From Paracoccaceae bacterium (GTDB taxonomy: Bacteria; Pseudomonadota; Alphaproteobacteria; Rhodobacterales; Rhodobacteraceae), in the NCBI GenBank assembly GCA_019429405.1, contig JAHYIZ010000006.1, positions 24,357 through 88,356 of the forward strand: DNA of 64,000 bases. Reading direction: 5' to 3'. The notes beneath the pieces were generated by a model, which had not been told where the DNA came from, searched no databases, and saw nothing but the letters and a program-made list of their open reading frames with translations. Both the position numbers and the translations under genes were made by a program. This document shows positions 26,704-35,887 of this stretch, one piece after another; positions within the stretch are counted from its first letter, which is position 1; each line of letters opens with the position of its first letter.

Positions 26704-27630
26704 ATGAAACGACACTGCATTCTGATCGGCGCGCCGGTCGATAATGGGCAGCGGCATGCGGGCTGCCTGATGGGGCCCGCAGCCTACCGCGTGGCCGGGC
26801 TGGCCACCACACTGTCCGATCTGGGCCACACCGTCGCTGACCATGGCGATGTGCAGCCCGCACCGCCGCGCCCGCTGGAATGCTCCAACCCCGCCGTGCA
26901 CCATCTTGGCGAGATCGTTGCCTGGACCGAGGCACTGGCCGTGGCGGCGCGCGCAGGCATGGCCGCGGGGTTCCCGATCTTTCTGGGCGGCGACCATGCG
27001 CTTTCGCTTGGCACCGTTTCGGGGGTTGCCGCGCATGCCAAGGCTGCGGGGCGGCCGCTCTTTGTGCTCTGGCTCGATGCGCACACCGATTTTCACAGCG
27101 TCGAATCCACGCAAAGCGGCAACCTGCACGGCACGCCCATGGCCTATATTGCGGGGCGCGAGGGGTTTGCGCCGTTTCCGCCGTTTCCCGCCCCGGTGCC
27201 GGGCGAAAACATCTGCATGTTCGGCATCCGCTCGGTTGACCCAGCCGAGCATGACGCGCTCGTGTCGCGCGAGATCGAGATCAACGACATGCGCGTGCTT
27301 GATGAGCGCGGCATCATCGCGCCCCTGCGCGAGTTTCTGCACCGGGTGGTGGCAGCGGGTGGGTTGCTGCATGTCTCGCTTGATGTCGATTTTCTTGACC
27401 CCGCCATTGCCCCCGCCGTGGGCACCACTGTGCCCGGCGGCACCACCTTTCGCGAGGCGCATCTGGTGATGGAGCTGTTGCACGAATCTGGCCTTGTCAG
27501 TTCGCTCGATCTGGTTGAGCTGAACCCCTTTCTCGATGACCGGGGCCGCACCGCGCGGCTGATGGTGGACCTTGTGGGCAGCCTGATGGGCCGCAAGGTA
27601 TTCGACCGCCCGACACGGGGCTTTGCATGA
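26704..27630 (+). CDS. rocF: Arginase
   Basis: Ureohydrolase of 308 residues converting arginine to ornithine and urea. Binuclear Mn2+ ligands are visible in the three signature motifs: [10 protein letters not shown] (about residue 98), WLDAHTDFH (about 122-130) and SLDVDFLDP (about 223-231). Glu in [13 protein letters not shown] completes the site. NxxS-like specificity residues (SGNLHGTP) favour arginase over agmatinase. The stop overlaps the next gene start (ATGA), so the two form an operon that carries arginine through ornithine to proline. Confidence 0.92.
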   Translation: MKRHCILIGAPVDNGQRHAGCLMGPAAYRVAGLATTLSDLGHTVADHGDVQPAPPRPLECSNPAVHHLGEIVAWTEALAVAARAGMAAGFPIFLGGDHALSLGTVSGVAAHAKAAGRPLFVLWLDAHTDFHSVESTQSGNLHGTPMAYIAGREGFAPFPPFPAPVPGENICMFGIRSVDPAEHDALVSREIEINDMRVLDERGIIAPLREFLHRVVAAGGLLHVSLDVDFLDPAIAPAVGTTVPGGTTFREAHLVMELLHESGLVSSLDLVELNPFLDDRGRTARLMVDLVGSLMGRKVFDRPTRGFA

Positions 27631-28670
27631 CCGCGCCTTCGCGTCTGGCGCTGGTGCCGTTCGTTTCGGTCGCCAACATGATGCGCCTCGTGCATCACAT
27701 CGGGCTGGAGCGGGTGTTGGTGGAACTGGCCGCCGAGGTCGAGGCCGATTTTCGCCGCTGGCCCGAGTTTGACAAGACGCCGCGCGTGGCCTCGCACAGC
27801 GCCGTGGGGGTGATCGAGTTGATGCCCACATCGGATGGCGAAACCTACGGTTTCAAATACGTCAACGGCCACCCCAAGAACATGCGCGAGGGGCTGCAAA
27901 CTGTTACCGCCTTCGGGCTTCTGGCCGATGTCGCGACCGGCTACCCGTTGTTGCTCAGCGAAATGACCCTGCTCACGGCGTTGCGCACCGCCGCCACCTC
28001 GGCCATGGCGGCAAAATGGCTGGCGCCAAAGGGGGCGCGGGTGATGGCGCTGATCGGTAACGGCGCGCAGTCCGAATTTCAGGCGCTGGCGTTCAAGGCG
28101 ATTTGCGGCATTGCCGAGGTGCGGCTTTACGATATCGACCCTGCCGCCACCGCCAAATGCGCGGCCAATCTGGCCGGGTCAGGGCTGCGGGTGGTGCCCT
28201 GCCGCAGCGCCGAGGCGGCTATCGAAGGCGCGCAGATCATCACCACCTGCACCGCCGACAAGGCCTATGCCACGATCCTTTCCGACAACATGGTGGGCGC
28301 CGGGGTGCACCTGAACGCCATCGGCGGCGATTGCCCCGGCAAGACGGAACTGGCGCCGGGCATATTGGCGCGGTCGTCGGTGTTTGTCGAATACCCCGAC
28401 CAGACGCGGATCGAAGGCGAGATCCAGCAGATGCCTGCGGATTTTCCCGTTACCGAACTTTGGCAGGTGATCACCGGGCAGGCGCCGGGGCGGCAAAGCG
28501 CGGCGCAGGTGACACTGTTCGACGGCGTCGGCTTTGCGATCGAAGATTTCGCGGCGCTGCGCTATGTGCTTGGTCGGCTCAAAGGCACCGGGTTTTACGA
28601 CGAACTGGACATGATCGCCGACCCTGACGAGCCGCGCGACCTATACGGCATGCTGATGCGGGCGGGGTAA
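27627..28670 (+). CDS. ocd: Ornithine cyclodeaminase
   Basis: A 347-residue member of the OCD/mu-crystallin family that converts ornithine to proline and ammonia with bound NAD+. The cofactor site is [22 protein letters not shown] (starting near residue 139); the substrate region contains [36 protein letters not shown] carries the catalytic Asp typical of true OCDs rather than alanine dehydrogenases. It overlaps the arginase stop. Together with putA 2.7 kb away, it gives a complete arginine to glutamate route. Confidence 0.9.
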   Translation: MTAPSRLALVPFVSVANMMRLVHHIGLERVLVELAAEVEADFRRWPEFDKTPRVASHSAVGVIELMPTSDGETYGFKYVNGHPKNMREGLQTVTAFGLLADVATGYPLLLSEMTLLTALRTAATSAMAAKWLAPKGARVMALIGNGAQSEFQALAFKAICGIAEVRLYDIDPAATAKCAANLAGSGLRVVPCRSAEAAIEGAQIITTCTADKAYATILSDNMVGAGVHLNAIGGDCPGKTELAPGILARSSVFVEYPDQTRIEGEIQQMPADFPVTELWQVITGQAPGRQSAAQVTLFDGVGFAIEDFAALRYVLGRLKGTGFYDELDMIADPDEPRDLYGMLMRAG

Positions 28671-28680
28671 GGGGGGCCTT

Positions 28681-28757
28681 GAGGGCCGGACCAGCAAAGG
28701 TCCGGTGGACCTTTGCCCGGCCCGATTGCCTGAAGCCGCAGGGCGCAAGGCAAGTGG
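28681..28757 (+). repeat. 77-bp dispersed repeat, copy 1
   Basis: GAGGGCCGGACCAGCAAAGG TCCGGTGGACC continues into CTTTGCCCGGCCCGATTGCC. The same string with few changes recurs at 63925-64000. GGTCCGGTGGACC is itself an imperfect palindrome, so the element is strongly foldable. Confidence 0.8.
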
Positions 28758-28970
28758 CTTTCGGTTAGCCCGGTCAGCGGTAATCGGGCCGCGACTGCCT
28801 GGGCGGGCGCGTTTTCGCGCCTGCCGGGGGCAGGCAGGCGCGGCCCGATTTGCTCGGGGCAAATCGGGCAAGATCAAGCGGCTTTGACAGCCGCCCCTGT
28901 CACGCCAAAACCCTTAACAAATCGCTAAGGGAATTTGCGAATAGAAGCGAAATCAAAGTCTTACGTCGCA

Positions 28971-28984
28971 TAACACGCGTGTTA
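28971..28984. repeat. Palindrome TAACACGCGTGTTA, copy 1
   Basis: A perfect 14-bp palindrome just past the gabT stop. A one-mismatch version is at 63796-63809. At both loci it is accompanied, 40-60 bp away, by a TTAA-N7-(T/C)TAA inverted repeat. Possible regulator or methylation site; role unknown. Confidence 0.6.
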
Positions 28985-28991
28985 CGGGGCC

Positions 28992-30260
28992 CTACCCCCG
29001 CGCCGCCAGCATCGAGGCCTCTAGGATATCCAGCGCCTCGTCAAACACTGCGTCAGGGATCGTCAACGGCGCCAAAAAGCGGATGACGTTGCCGTATACC
29101 CCGCAGGTCAGCAGAATCAGCCCACGCTTCAAGGCTTCTTCGCGCACCCGGTTGGTAAAGGCCGGGTTTGACTCGGCCTTGCCCGCCAGGTTGAACTCGA
29201 CAGCGTTCATGAAGCCGGGACCGCGGATGTCGACGATTTCCGGCACCATTTCGCGCATCCCCGCCAGCCGTTGCTTCAGCCGCTGGCCCATCCGGGTGGC
29301 GCGCTCACACAGCTGCTCATCCTCGATCACGTCCAGCACCGCATGCGCCGCAGCGACGCTCAACGGGTTGCCCGCGTAGGTGCCGCCAAGGCCGCCGGGG
29401 TTGGGGCTGTCCATGATCTCGGCGCGCCCGGTGACCGCCGATATCGGCAGGCCGCCGCCCAGCCCCTTGGCCATGCAGGTAATGTCGGCCGCGACCCCGT
29501 GGTGCTCCATTGCGAACATCTTGCCGGTGCGGGCAAAGCCGGTCTGCACCTCGTCGGCGATCAGCACGATGCCGTGCGCATCGCAGACCTTGCGCAGCGC
29601 GGCCATGAAGCCTGCAGGCGCCTCGTAAAACCCGCCCTCGCCCTGCACCGGCTCGACAATGATCGCGGCGACACGGGTGGGTTCGAGATCGGCCTTGAAG
29701 AGGCGGTCGAGTGCGGCCAGCGCATCTGCGGTCGAGGTGCCGTGCAGTTCGATCGGAAACGGCAGGTGCCACACGTCGCCCATCATCGGCCCGAACCCCG
29801 CCTTGTAGGGCTGCACCTTGCCGGTCAGCGCCATGCCCATAAAGGTGCGGCCATGAAAGCCGCCCGCAAAGGCCACGATGGCCGACCGCCCGGTGTAATG
29901 CCGCGCAATCTTCACCGCGTTTTCCACCGCCTCGGCGCCGGTGGTGGCGAAGATGGTTTTCTTCGCGAAGTCGCCCGGCAAGAGGCCATTCAGCCGCTCG
30001 GCCAGTGCCACATAATTCTCGTAAGGCACGACCTGATGGCAGGTGTGGGTGAAACGGTCGAGCTGCGCCTTGACCGCCGCGATCACGCGCGGGTGGCGGT
30101 GCCCGGTGTTGACCACCGCGATGCCCGCCGCAAAGTCGATGTAGCGGTTGCCCTCTTTGTCCCAGATCTCGGCATTCTCGGCGCGATCAGCATAGATCTG
30201 CGTGGTCATGCCGACGCCCTTGGCGATGGCGGCGTTCTTGCGGTCGGTCAGGCTGGTCAT
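28992..30260 (-). CDS. gabT: 4-aminobutyrate aminotransferase-type class III aminotransferase
   Basis: A 422-residue PLP enzyme. The features are FAAGIAVVNTGHRHPRV near the start, phosphate-binding TTGAEAVENAVKIAR, the cofactor Asp in IADEVQTGFARTG and the Schiff-base Lys in MAKGLGGGLP. This pattern is that of bacterial GabT, which converts GABA and 2-oxoglutarate to succinic semialdehyde and glutamate; 5-aminovalerate or ornithine activity is possible given the arginine/proline genes around it. GAGGAA before ATG 30260 sets the start; 44 upstream in-frame residues are not conserved. No gabD lies next to it. Confidence 0.88.
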   Translation of the reverse strand: MTSLTDRKNAAIAKGVGMTTQIYADRAENAEIWDKEGNRYIDFAAGIAVVNTGHRHPRVIAAVKAQLDRFTHTCHQVVPYENYVALAERLNGLLPGDFAKKTIFATTGAEAVENAVKIARHYTGRSAIVAFAGGFHGRTFMGMALTGKVQPYKAGFGPMMGDVWHLPFPIELHGTSTADALAALDRLFKADLEPTRVAAIIVEPVQGEGGFYEAPAGFMAALRKVCDAHGIVLIADEVQTGFARTGKMFAMEHHGVAADITCMAKGLGGGLPISAVTGRAEIMDSPNPGGLGGTYAGNPLSVAAAHAVLDVIEDEQLCERATRMGQRLKQRLAGMREMVPEIVDIRGPGFMNAVEFNLAGKAESNPAFTNRVREEALKRGLILLTCGVYGNVIRFLAPLTIPDAVFDEALDILEASMLAARG

Positions 30261-30392
30261 GGCTTCCTCCGATTCGGTGCTTGCGCCTTTTTGCCGGGTT
30301 TTTGCGCGCCGCGATAGGTTGCACGACGTTGTTTCGGCTTGGAGGCGCCGCGCCACAAGCGCATACTGCGCCGCAGTCTTGCGGAGCATCAC

Positions 30393-30788
30393 ATGAAACC
30401 TGTTCTTGTCGCGTTCGTGGCACTGGGGCTTGCCAGCCCGATTCTTGCCGATCCTTTCGCAGCCCTGCCCGTTGGCGGGGCGTGGCGGGTGACCGCGATT
30501 GCGGGCGAAGCGCTGCCCGCCAATGCCGAAATCACGCTGGCGCGGCCAAGCGCAGGGCTGCTTGCCGGCACGGTGATCTGCAACCAGTATTCGCGCGAGG
30601 TAAGTGCTGCGGGCGAAACGCTGGTGGTAGGCGGGCTGACCACCACCAAGATGCTCTGCGATGTCGAGCTCTTCAAGTTCGAGTTCAGTTTCAACGACCT
30701 CTTGGGCAAGGTCGATGCCGTGCGCGCGGCGGGTGCCGGCATCGAAATGCTTTCGGGCGGCACGGCGGTGATCAGCGCGGCGAAATAG
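30393..30788 (+). CDS. Secreted META-domain protein
   Basis: A 131-residue protein with signal peptide MKPVLVAFVALGLASPILA. The mature domain fits META/HslJ: GGAWRVTAIAGEALPANAEITL, the central GTVICNQYSREV, then TTTKMLCD. The family is periplasmic or lipid-anchored in other bacteria; here there is no lipobox Cys. Biochemical role unknown. Its last 17 bp overlap the 3' end of the convergent Lrp-type regulator gene. Confidence 0.72.
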   Translation: MKPVLVAFVALGLASPILADPFAALPVGGAWRVTAIAGEALPANAEITLARPSAGLLAGTVICNQYSREVSAAGETLVVGGLTTTKMLCDVELFKFEFSFNDLLGKVDAVRAAGAGIEMLSGGTAVISAAK

Positions 30789-31248
30789 GGCCCGCCTCTT
30801 TCACCGCCTCCATCGCCACATAGGTTGAGGTGGCGGCAACATGGGGCAGGGTCGAGATGCGCTCGGCCATAACCCTGCGATAGGCCGCAATATCGGTGGT
30901 GCGAACCTTCAGAAGGTAGTCAAAGCCGCCCGCGATCATGTGGCATTCCTCAATTTCCGGCACCGCGCGCACGGCGCGGTTGAAGGCTTGCAACGCCGCT
31001 TCACGGGTGTCGGAAAGCCGCACCTCGACAAAGGCCACATGCGCCAGCCCCATGCGGATCGGGCTGAGAATGGCGCGGTAGCCCGCGATCACCCCTGCCG
31101 CCTCCAGCCGTTTGACCCGCGCCTGCACGGGTGATTTCGTCAGACCCACGCGGCGGGCAAGCTCGGTTGCCGTGATGCGGCCATCGGCTGCCAGTGCAGC
31201 AACAATGGCGCTATCGAAGCGGTCCAGATCGACCGGGCCTTTTGGCAT
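30772..31248 (-). CDS. putR: Lrp/AsnC-family regulator, probable activator of putA
   Basis: A 158-residue regulator: N-terminal winged helix-turn-helix (DSAIVAALAADGRITATELARRVGLTKSPVQARVKRLEAAGVI, residues 12-54) and C-terminal RAM/ligand domain. It is transcribed divergently from putA with 104 bp between starts, the arrangement of PutR in Rhodobacter capsulatus, which activates putA in response to proline. The gene symbol rests on that context. Its 3' end overlaps the META gene by 17 bp on the opposite strand. Confidence 0.82.
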   Translation of the reverse strand: MPKGPVDLDRFDSAIVAALAADGRITATELARRVGLTKSPVQARVKRLEAAGVIAGYRAILSPIRMGLAHVAFVEVRLSDTREAALQAFNRAVRAVPEIEECHMIAGGFDYLLKVRTTDIAAYRRVMAERISTLPHVAATSTYVAMEAVKEAGPISPR

Positions 31249-31352
31249 GTATTTACCCCCAAGATTGGTCGTTTCGGCTGCTTTATCAGAAAGATCGGGC
31301 CGAATGGCTGGCAGATTGCCACTATCATGGGGCAAACGCAAGGGAGCAGCCG

Positions 31353-34300
31353 ATGACCCGCCTTTCCAGCCTGATGACCCGGATCGAAAACGAGAGCCTC
31401 GCCCCTGAAGCACCCTTGCTGGCGGCTCTGGCCGACGAGGCGGCGCTTGACGGCCCCGCGCGGCGGCGCATCGTTGAGGAAGCAGCGGCCCTTGTGCGTC
31501 AAATCCGCGCCGATGTGAGGCCGGGCCTGATGGAGGTGTTTCTGGCCGAATACGGGCTGAGCACCGAAGAAGGCGTGGCGCTGATGTGTCTGGCCGAGGC
31601 ATTGCTGCGGGTGCCCGATGCCGACACCATGGACCGGCTGATCGAAGACAAGATCGCGCCTTCCGACTGGGGCAAGCACCTTGGGCGGTCCTCTTCAAGC
31701 CTCGTCAATGCCTCGACCTGGGGCCTCTTGCTGACCGGCAAGGTGCTGGAAGACAAGGAACCGGGCGTGGTTGGCCATCTGCGAAACGCGGTGCGGCGGC
31801 TGGGCGAGCCGGTCATCCGCCTTGCCGTGGGCCGCGCGATGAAAGAGATGGGGCGCCAGTTTGTGCTGGGCGAAACCATCAAGGGCGCGATGAAACGGGC
31901 CGAGGCGCGCGAGGCCGAAGGCTATTGCTTCAGCTACGACATGCTGGGCGAGGCGGCGCGCACCGGGCACGATGCGCAGCGCTATGCCGAAAGCTATGCC
32001 CGCGCGATTGCCGCCATTGCCAAGGGCTGCACCGGCGCCGATGTGCGCACCAACCCCGGCATATCGGTGAAACTCTCTGCGCTGCATCCGCGCTACGAGG
32101 TGGCGCAAGAGGCCCGCGTGATGGCCGAACTGGTGCCGGTGGTGCGCCGCCTTGCCCGCGCCGCTGCCAAGGCGGGCATGGGCTTCAACATCGACGCCGA
32201 AGAGGCCGACCGACTGGCGCTGTCGCTGAAGGTGATCGAGGCGGTGCTGGCCGACCCCGACCTGAAAGGCTGGGATGGGTTCGGCGTGGTGGTGCAGGCC
32301 TACGGGCGGCGCGCGGGCCATGTGATCGACTGGCTTTATGCCGCCGCCGAACGGCTTGACCGCCGCCTGATGGTGCGGCTGGTGAAGGGCGCCTATTGGG
32401 ATGCCGAGGTGAAGCGCGCGCAGGTGCTCGGGCTGGCCGATTTTCCGGTCTTCAGCCGCAAGATCGGCACCGATGTCAGCTACATCGCGCTGGCGCGGCG
32501 GCTTTTGGGCATGACCGACCGGCTTTACCCGCAGTTTGCCACCCATAACGCGCATACCGTGGCCGCCGTGCTGGCGATGGCCGAGGGGCGCGATTTCGAG
32601 TTTCAGCGCCTGCACGGCATGGGGCAAAAACTCCATGATATCGTGCTGAAGGGCATGGGCGCGCGCTGCCGCATTTATGCCCCGGTGGGCGCGCACCGCG
32701 ACCTCTTGGCCTACCTTGTGCGGCGGTTGCTGGAAAACGGCGCCAATTCGAGCTTCGTCAATCAGATCGTCAACGAAGAGGTGCCGCCCGAGGTGGTCGC
32801 CGCCTGCCCGCTGACCGCGCTTGAGGCCGAAGGCGGCGTGAACCCGCGCCTGCCCAAGGCAGCCGCGCTTTTTGCGGGCCGCGCCAATAGCCGCGGGTTT
32901 GATCTGTCCGAACCCGGCACGCTTGCAGCCATTGAGGCTGCGCGCGCGCCCTTGGGCCACGCCCTCGCAGGCCCGGTTCTGGCCGGACAGGTCGAAGGCA
33001 CGGCGCCGCTGGCGGTGCTGAATCCGGCGACCGGGGCGAAGGTGGGCGAGGTGCGCAATGCCACCCCGGCTGACGTGGAAACCGCGCTGGCCGCGGCGCG
33101 GCCATGGGCCGCGCCAGTGGCCGAGAGGGCTGCGGTGCTGGCCCGCGCCGCCGACCTGATGGAGGCCGACTTTGGCCCGATCTTCGCGATTTTGGCGCGC
33201 GAAGCGGGCAAGACGCTGCCCGATGCGGTCAGCGAATTGCGCGAGGCTGTTGACTTTTTGCGCTACTATGCCGCCGAGGCAGGCCGGCTGGCCCGGCCCG
33301 CGCTTGGGGTGTTCACCTGCATCTCCCCCTGGAACTTTCCGCTGGCAATCTTTACCGGGCAAATCGCCGCCGCGCTGGCGGCGGGCAACGCGGTGCTGGC
33401 CAAGCCCGCCGAACAGACCCCGCTGATTGCAGCGCATGCGGTGGCGCTGCTGCACCGCGCCGGGGTTCCGGCCAGCGCACTGCAAGTGTTGCCGGGCGAT
33501 GGCCCCACGGTGGGCGCCGCGCTCACCTCTGACCCGCGCGTGTCTGGTGTGGCGTTCACAGGTTCCACTGATACCGCGCAGGCCATTCGCCGCGCGATGG
33601 CAGCGAACCTTGCCCCCGACGCGCCGCTGATTGCCGAAACCGGCGGCCTCAACGCGATGATCGTTGACAGCACCGCGCTGCCCGAACAGGCGGTGCGCGA
33701 TGTGATCGCGTCGGCCTTCCAGTCGGCGGGGCAGCGCTGCTCGGCGCTCCGCTGCCTTTATGTGCAGCACGACATCGCCCCCGCCTTCAGCGAGATGCTC
33801 TTTGGCGCGATGGACGAGCTTTCGGTGGGCGACCCGTGGCATCTGGCCACCGATATCGGCCCGGTGATCGACGCCGAGGCCGAGGCAAGCATCGGCGCCC
33901 ATATCGGGCAGGCCGAGGCCGAAGAGCGGCTATTGAAAGAACTGCCGCGCCCCGAGGGCGGGTTTTACATCACCCCAACGGTCATCCGGGTGCAAGGCAT
34001 CGCGGATATGGGCCGCGAGATCTTTGGCCCGGTGCTGCATCTGGCAACCTTCCGCGCTGAAGAGCTGCCGCGCGTGCTGGCCGACATCACCGCTACCGGC
34101 TACGGGCTGACTTTCGGGCTGCACAGCCGCATCGACAATCGCGTGCAAGAGGTGACCGAGGCGCTGGCGGTGGGCAACATCTACGTCAACCGCAACCAGA
34201 TTGGCGCGGTGGTGGGCAGCCAGCCATTTGGCGGCGAGGGGCTTTCTGGCACTGGGCCAAAGGCGGGGGGGCCGCACTATCTGACCCGCTTCACGGCACC

Positions 34301-34787
34301 GCCACGCCCCGCGATGGCGCAGGCAGGCGATGCCCCGCCCACGACCGGCGCTGCGGTTCAGGCGGCGCTTGCCGCATGCACGCCTGCCACGCCCCTGCCT
34401 GGGTGCGAGCTGCCGGGGCCGACGGGCGAATCCAACCGCCTCACACTGCACGCGCGTGAACCGCTCTTGTGCCTAGGGCCGGGGGCCGAGGCCACGGCAG
34501 CGCAAGCCGGGGCCGTGCGCGCACTCGGCGGGCGGGCGGTTGCGGCAAGCGGGCTCGCCCCCGAGGCGCTGACCGGCCTCGCCGGGTTCTCGGGCGCGCT
34601 TTGGTGGGGCGACGCAGCCACCGCACGCGCTTTTGCGCAAGCACTCGCCGCCCGCCCCGGCCCGATTCTGCCGCTGATCGGCGCGCTGCCCGATCTGGCG
34701 CATGTGGCGCATGAACGGGTGATCTGCATCGATACCACGGCATCGGGCGGCAACGCGGCGCTGTTGGCGGGCGCGGGCACCGCCTGA
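31353..34787 (+). CDS. putA: Bifunctional proline dehydrogenase / P5C dehydrogenase PutA
   Basis: An 1144-residue enzyme oxidising proline to glutamate. The FAD-binding proline dehydrogenase barrel is about residues 130-440 (MVRLVKGAYWDAEVKRAQ and FATHNAHTVA are signatures). The NAD-dependent aldehyde dehydrogenase is about 545-1000, with the conserved Glu762 in AETGGLNAM and nucleophile Cys796 in GQRCSALR. A degenerate C-terminal ALDH-like tail follows. There is no N-terminal ribbon-helix-helix domain, so it is not a self-repressor like E. coli PutA; the divergent Lrp-type gene likely controls it. AAGGGAG precedes ATG 31353; the frame is open further upstream without support. Confidence 0.96.
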   Translation: MTRLSSLMTRIENESLAPEAPLLAALADEAALDGPARRRIVEEAAALVRQIRADVRPGLMEVFLAEYGLSTEEGVALMCLAEALLRVPDADTMDRLIEDKIAPSDWGKHLGRSSSSLVNASTWGLLLTGKVLEDKEPGVVGHLRNAVRRLGEPVIRLAVGRAMKEMGRQFVLGETIKGAMKRAEAREAEGYCFSYDMLGEAARTGHDAQRYAESYARAIAAIAKGCTGADVRTNPGISVKLSALHPRYEVAQEARVMAELVPVVRRLARAAAKAGMGFNIDAEEADRLALSLKVIEAVLADPDLKGWDGFGVVVQAYGRRAGHVIDWLYAAAERLDRRLMVRLVKGAYWDAEVKRAQVLGLADFPVFSRKIGTDVSYIALARRLLGMTDRLYPQFATHNAHTVAAVLAMAEGRDFEFQRLHGMGQKLHDIVLKGMGARCRIYAPVGAHRDLLAYLVRRLLENGANSSFVNQIVNEEVPPEVVAACPLTALEAEGGVNPRLPKAAALFAGRANSRGFDLSEPGTLAAIEAARAPLGHALAGPVLAGQVEGTAPLAVLNPATGAKVGEVRNATPADVETALAAARPWAAPVAERAAVLARAADLMEADFGPIFAILAREAGKTLPDAVSELREAVDFLRYYAAEAGRLARPALGVFTCISPWNFPLAIFTGQIAAALAAGNAVLAKPAEQTPLIAAHAVALLHRAGVPASALQVLPGDGPTVGAALTSDPRVSGVAFTGSTDTAQAIRRAMAANLAPDAPLIAETGGLNAMIVDSTALPEQAVRDVIASAFQSAGQRCSALRCLYVQHDIAPAFSEMLFGAMDELSVGDPWHLATDIGPVIDAEAEASIGAHIGQAEAEERLLKELPRPEGGFYITPTVIRVQGIADMGREIFGPVLHLATFRAEELPRVLADITATGYGLTFGLHSRIDNRVQEVTEALAVGNIYVNRNQIGAVVGSQPFGGEGLSGTGPKAGGPHYLTRFTAPPRPAMAQAGDAPPTTGAAVQAALAACTPATPLPGCELPGPTGESNRLTLHAREPLLCLGPGAEATAAQAGAVRALGGRAVAASGLAPEALTGLAGFSGALWWGDAATARAFAQALAARPGPILPLIGALPDLAHVAHERVICIDTTASGGNAALLAGAGTA

Positions 34788-34798
34788 GGCGCGCGGGC

Positions 34799-35887
34799 TC
34801 ACCCCAGCCCGGTCAGCAACAGCGAGCCATCCATCATCGGAAACGCCACCCGACCATTGCCAAGCGGCAGCGCCGCATGGCGGGTCTTGCCGGGCACACG
34901 GCCGGTCAGGCTCAGCGCGCCGTCACGCAGGTCGAGCAGGCGCAGGGTATCGCGCATGTCGAGCGTGTAAAGCTGACCACCCGCGCTGGTCAGTTCAGCC
35001 AAAACAGAGGCCCAGTTGCCGCCGCCCCCGCGGTAATCAGTGGTCAGGTGCTGCCAGCGTGGCAAGCCGGTGCCGGTGTCGATGGCATAAAGCCGCCCGG
35101 TCGGCGACCACAGGCAGGCCAGATCGCCGGCAACGTGGTGCGAATTGATGAAGTTGCCGGCGATGAACTCCCAGCGGATCTTGCCATCCTCCGGGCCGAT
35201 CCCCAGCAGCTGTTCCTGATAGCTGCCCGCCACCAGCACGCCCTCGCCAAAATGGATCTGCCGAAGGTATTGCCAGCGCGCGCGCCCGTCGATCTGCCAG
35301 CGCATCGCGCCATCGGCCAGCGACATCGCATAAAGGCGCCCGTCACCCGGACCGGCAAAGACCGCGTCGCCCGCAATGCAGGGCGCATAGGCCGCGATCG
35401 TATCGGGAACCCCGGCGAACCGCCAAAGCTCTGCCCCGGTCTCAAGGTCGAGCGCCACGATTTCGTGCCCGTCGCCAAAGACCACGCGGCCAGCAGCCAC
35501 CACCGGCACCCCGGTCTGGATGCGCGCAGTGTAGCGCCAGCGATCGGCGCCGGTGTCGCGGTCAAGGCAGGCCATGCCCGCCCGCCCGCCGATTACCAGC
35601 GCACCCGGCCCGAGCCTCGGGCGGAACACTGCGGCAGCGCCGAGCAGGTGCGGGCGCAGCCAATCCGGCGCTGCCGCATCGGGCGTTATTCGGCCGACCG
35701 TATCGCTGCCGCAAAAGAACAGCGCGCCCGCGTCAAGCGCGGGCGGGCTAAGGGTCTGGTTGCCGGTCTGCCAGCGGGCGATTTCGCGCAGCAGCGGCGC
35801 GGGCACCTCGGCCCGCGCGCGCAATGGCCACGCCAATGTGGCAGCCCCGATCGCCGCCAGAACCTGGCGGCGGGTCGTCACTCGCAT
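34799..35887 (-). CDS. Tat-exported PQQ-like beta-propeller protein
   Basis: A 362-residue protein with a twin-arginine signal ([23 protein letters not shown]). The mature part is made of repeats of the form DxxTGxxx[47 protein letters not shown] and DLRDG, characteristic of PQQ/BamB-like propellers. Tat export suggests that it folds, perhaps with a cofactor, before export. It overlaps the end of the upstream cytochrome gene by 10 bp, so the two proteins are made together and probably act together in the periplasm. Function unknown; a quinoprotein dehydrogenase or a scaffold are both possible. No clear PQQ disulphide ring (adjacent Cys-Cys) is seen. Confidence 0.7.
   Translation of the reverse strand: MRVTTRRQVLAAIGAATLAWPLRARAEVPAPLLREIARWQTGNQTLSPPALDAGALFFCGSDTVGRITPDAAAPDWLRPHLLGAAAVFRPRLGPGALVIGGRAGMACLDRDTGADRWRYTARIQTGVPVVAAGRVVFGDGHEIVALDLETGAELWRFAGVPDTIAAYAPCIAGDAVFAGPGDGRLYAMSLADGAMRWQIDGRARWQYLRQIHFGEGVLVAGSYQEQLLGIGPEDGKIRWEFIAGNFINSHHVAGDLACLWSPTGRLYAIDTGTGLPRWQHLTTDYRGGGGNWASVLAELTSAGGQLYTLDMRDTLRLLDLRDGALSLTGRVPGKTRHAALPLGNGRVAFPMMDGSLLLTGLG

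Larger units (their letters stand above)
28671..28991. other. 321-bp non-coding region rich in repeats and hairpins between ocd and gabT
   Basis: From left to right it holds a 77-bp repeat shared with 63925-64000, and several G+C hairpins (for example GGCGCGGCCCGATTTGC near 28839). An inverted repeat CCCTTA-N9-TAAGGG follows at 28910-28930. The perfect palindrome TAACACGCGTGTTA at 28971 lies 7 bp from the gabT stop. No protein gene is supported. Confidence 0.7.

Noticed and set aside
28865..28905. tRNA-like 3' end (GCGGC-TTTGACA-GCCGC, then CCCTGTCACGCCA)
   Set aside because: The T loop lacks TTCG, no matching 5' acceptor, D or anticodon arms lie upstream, so it is not a tRNA; an att remnant is not supported by any integrase.
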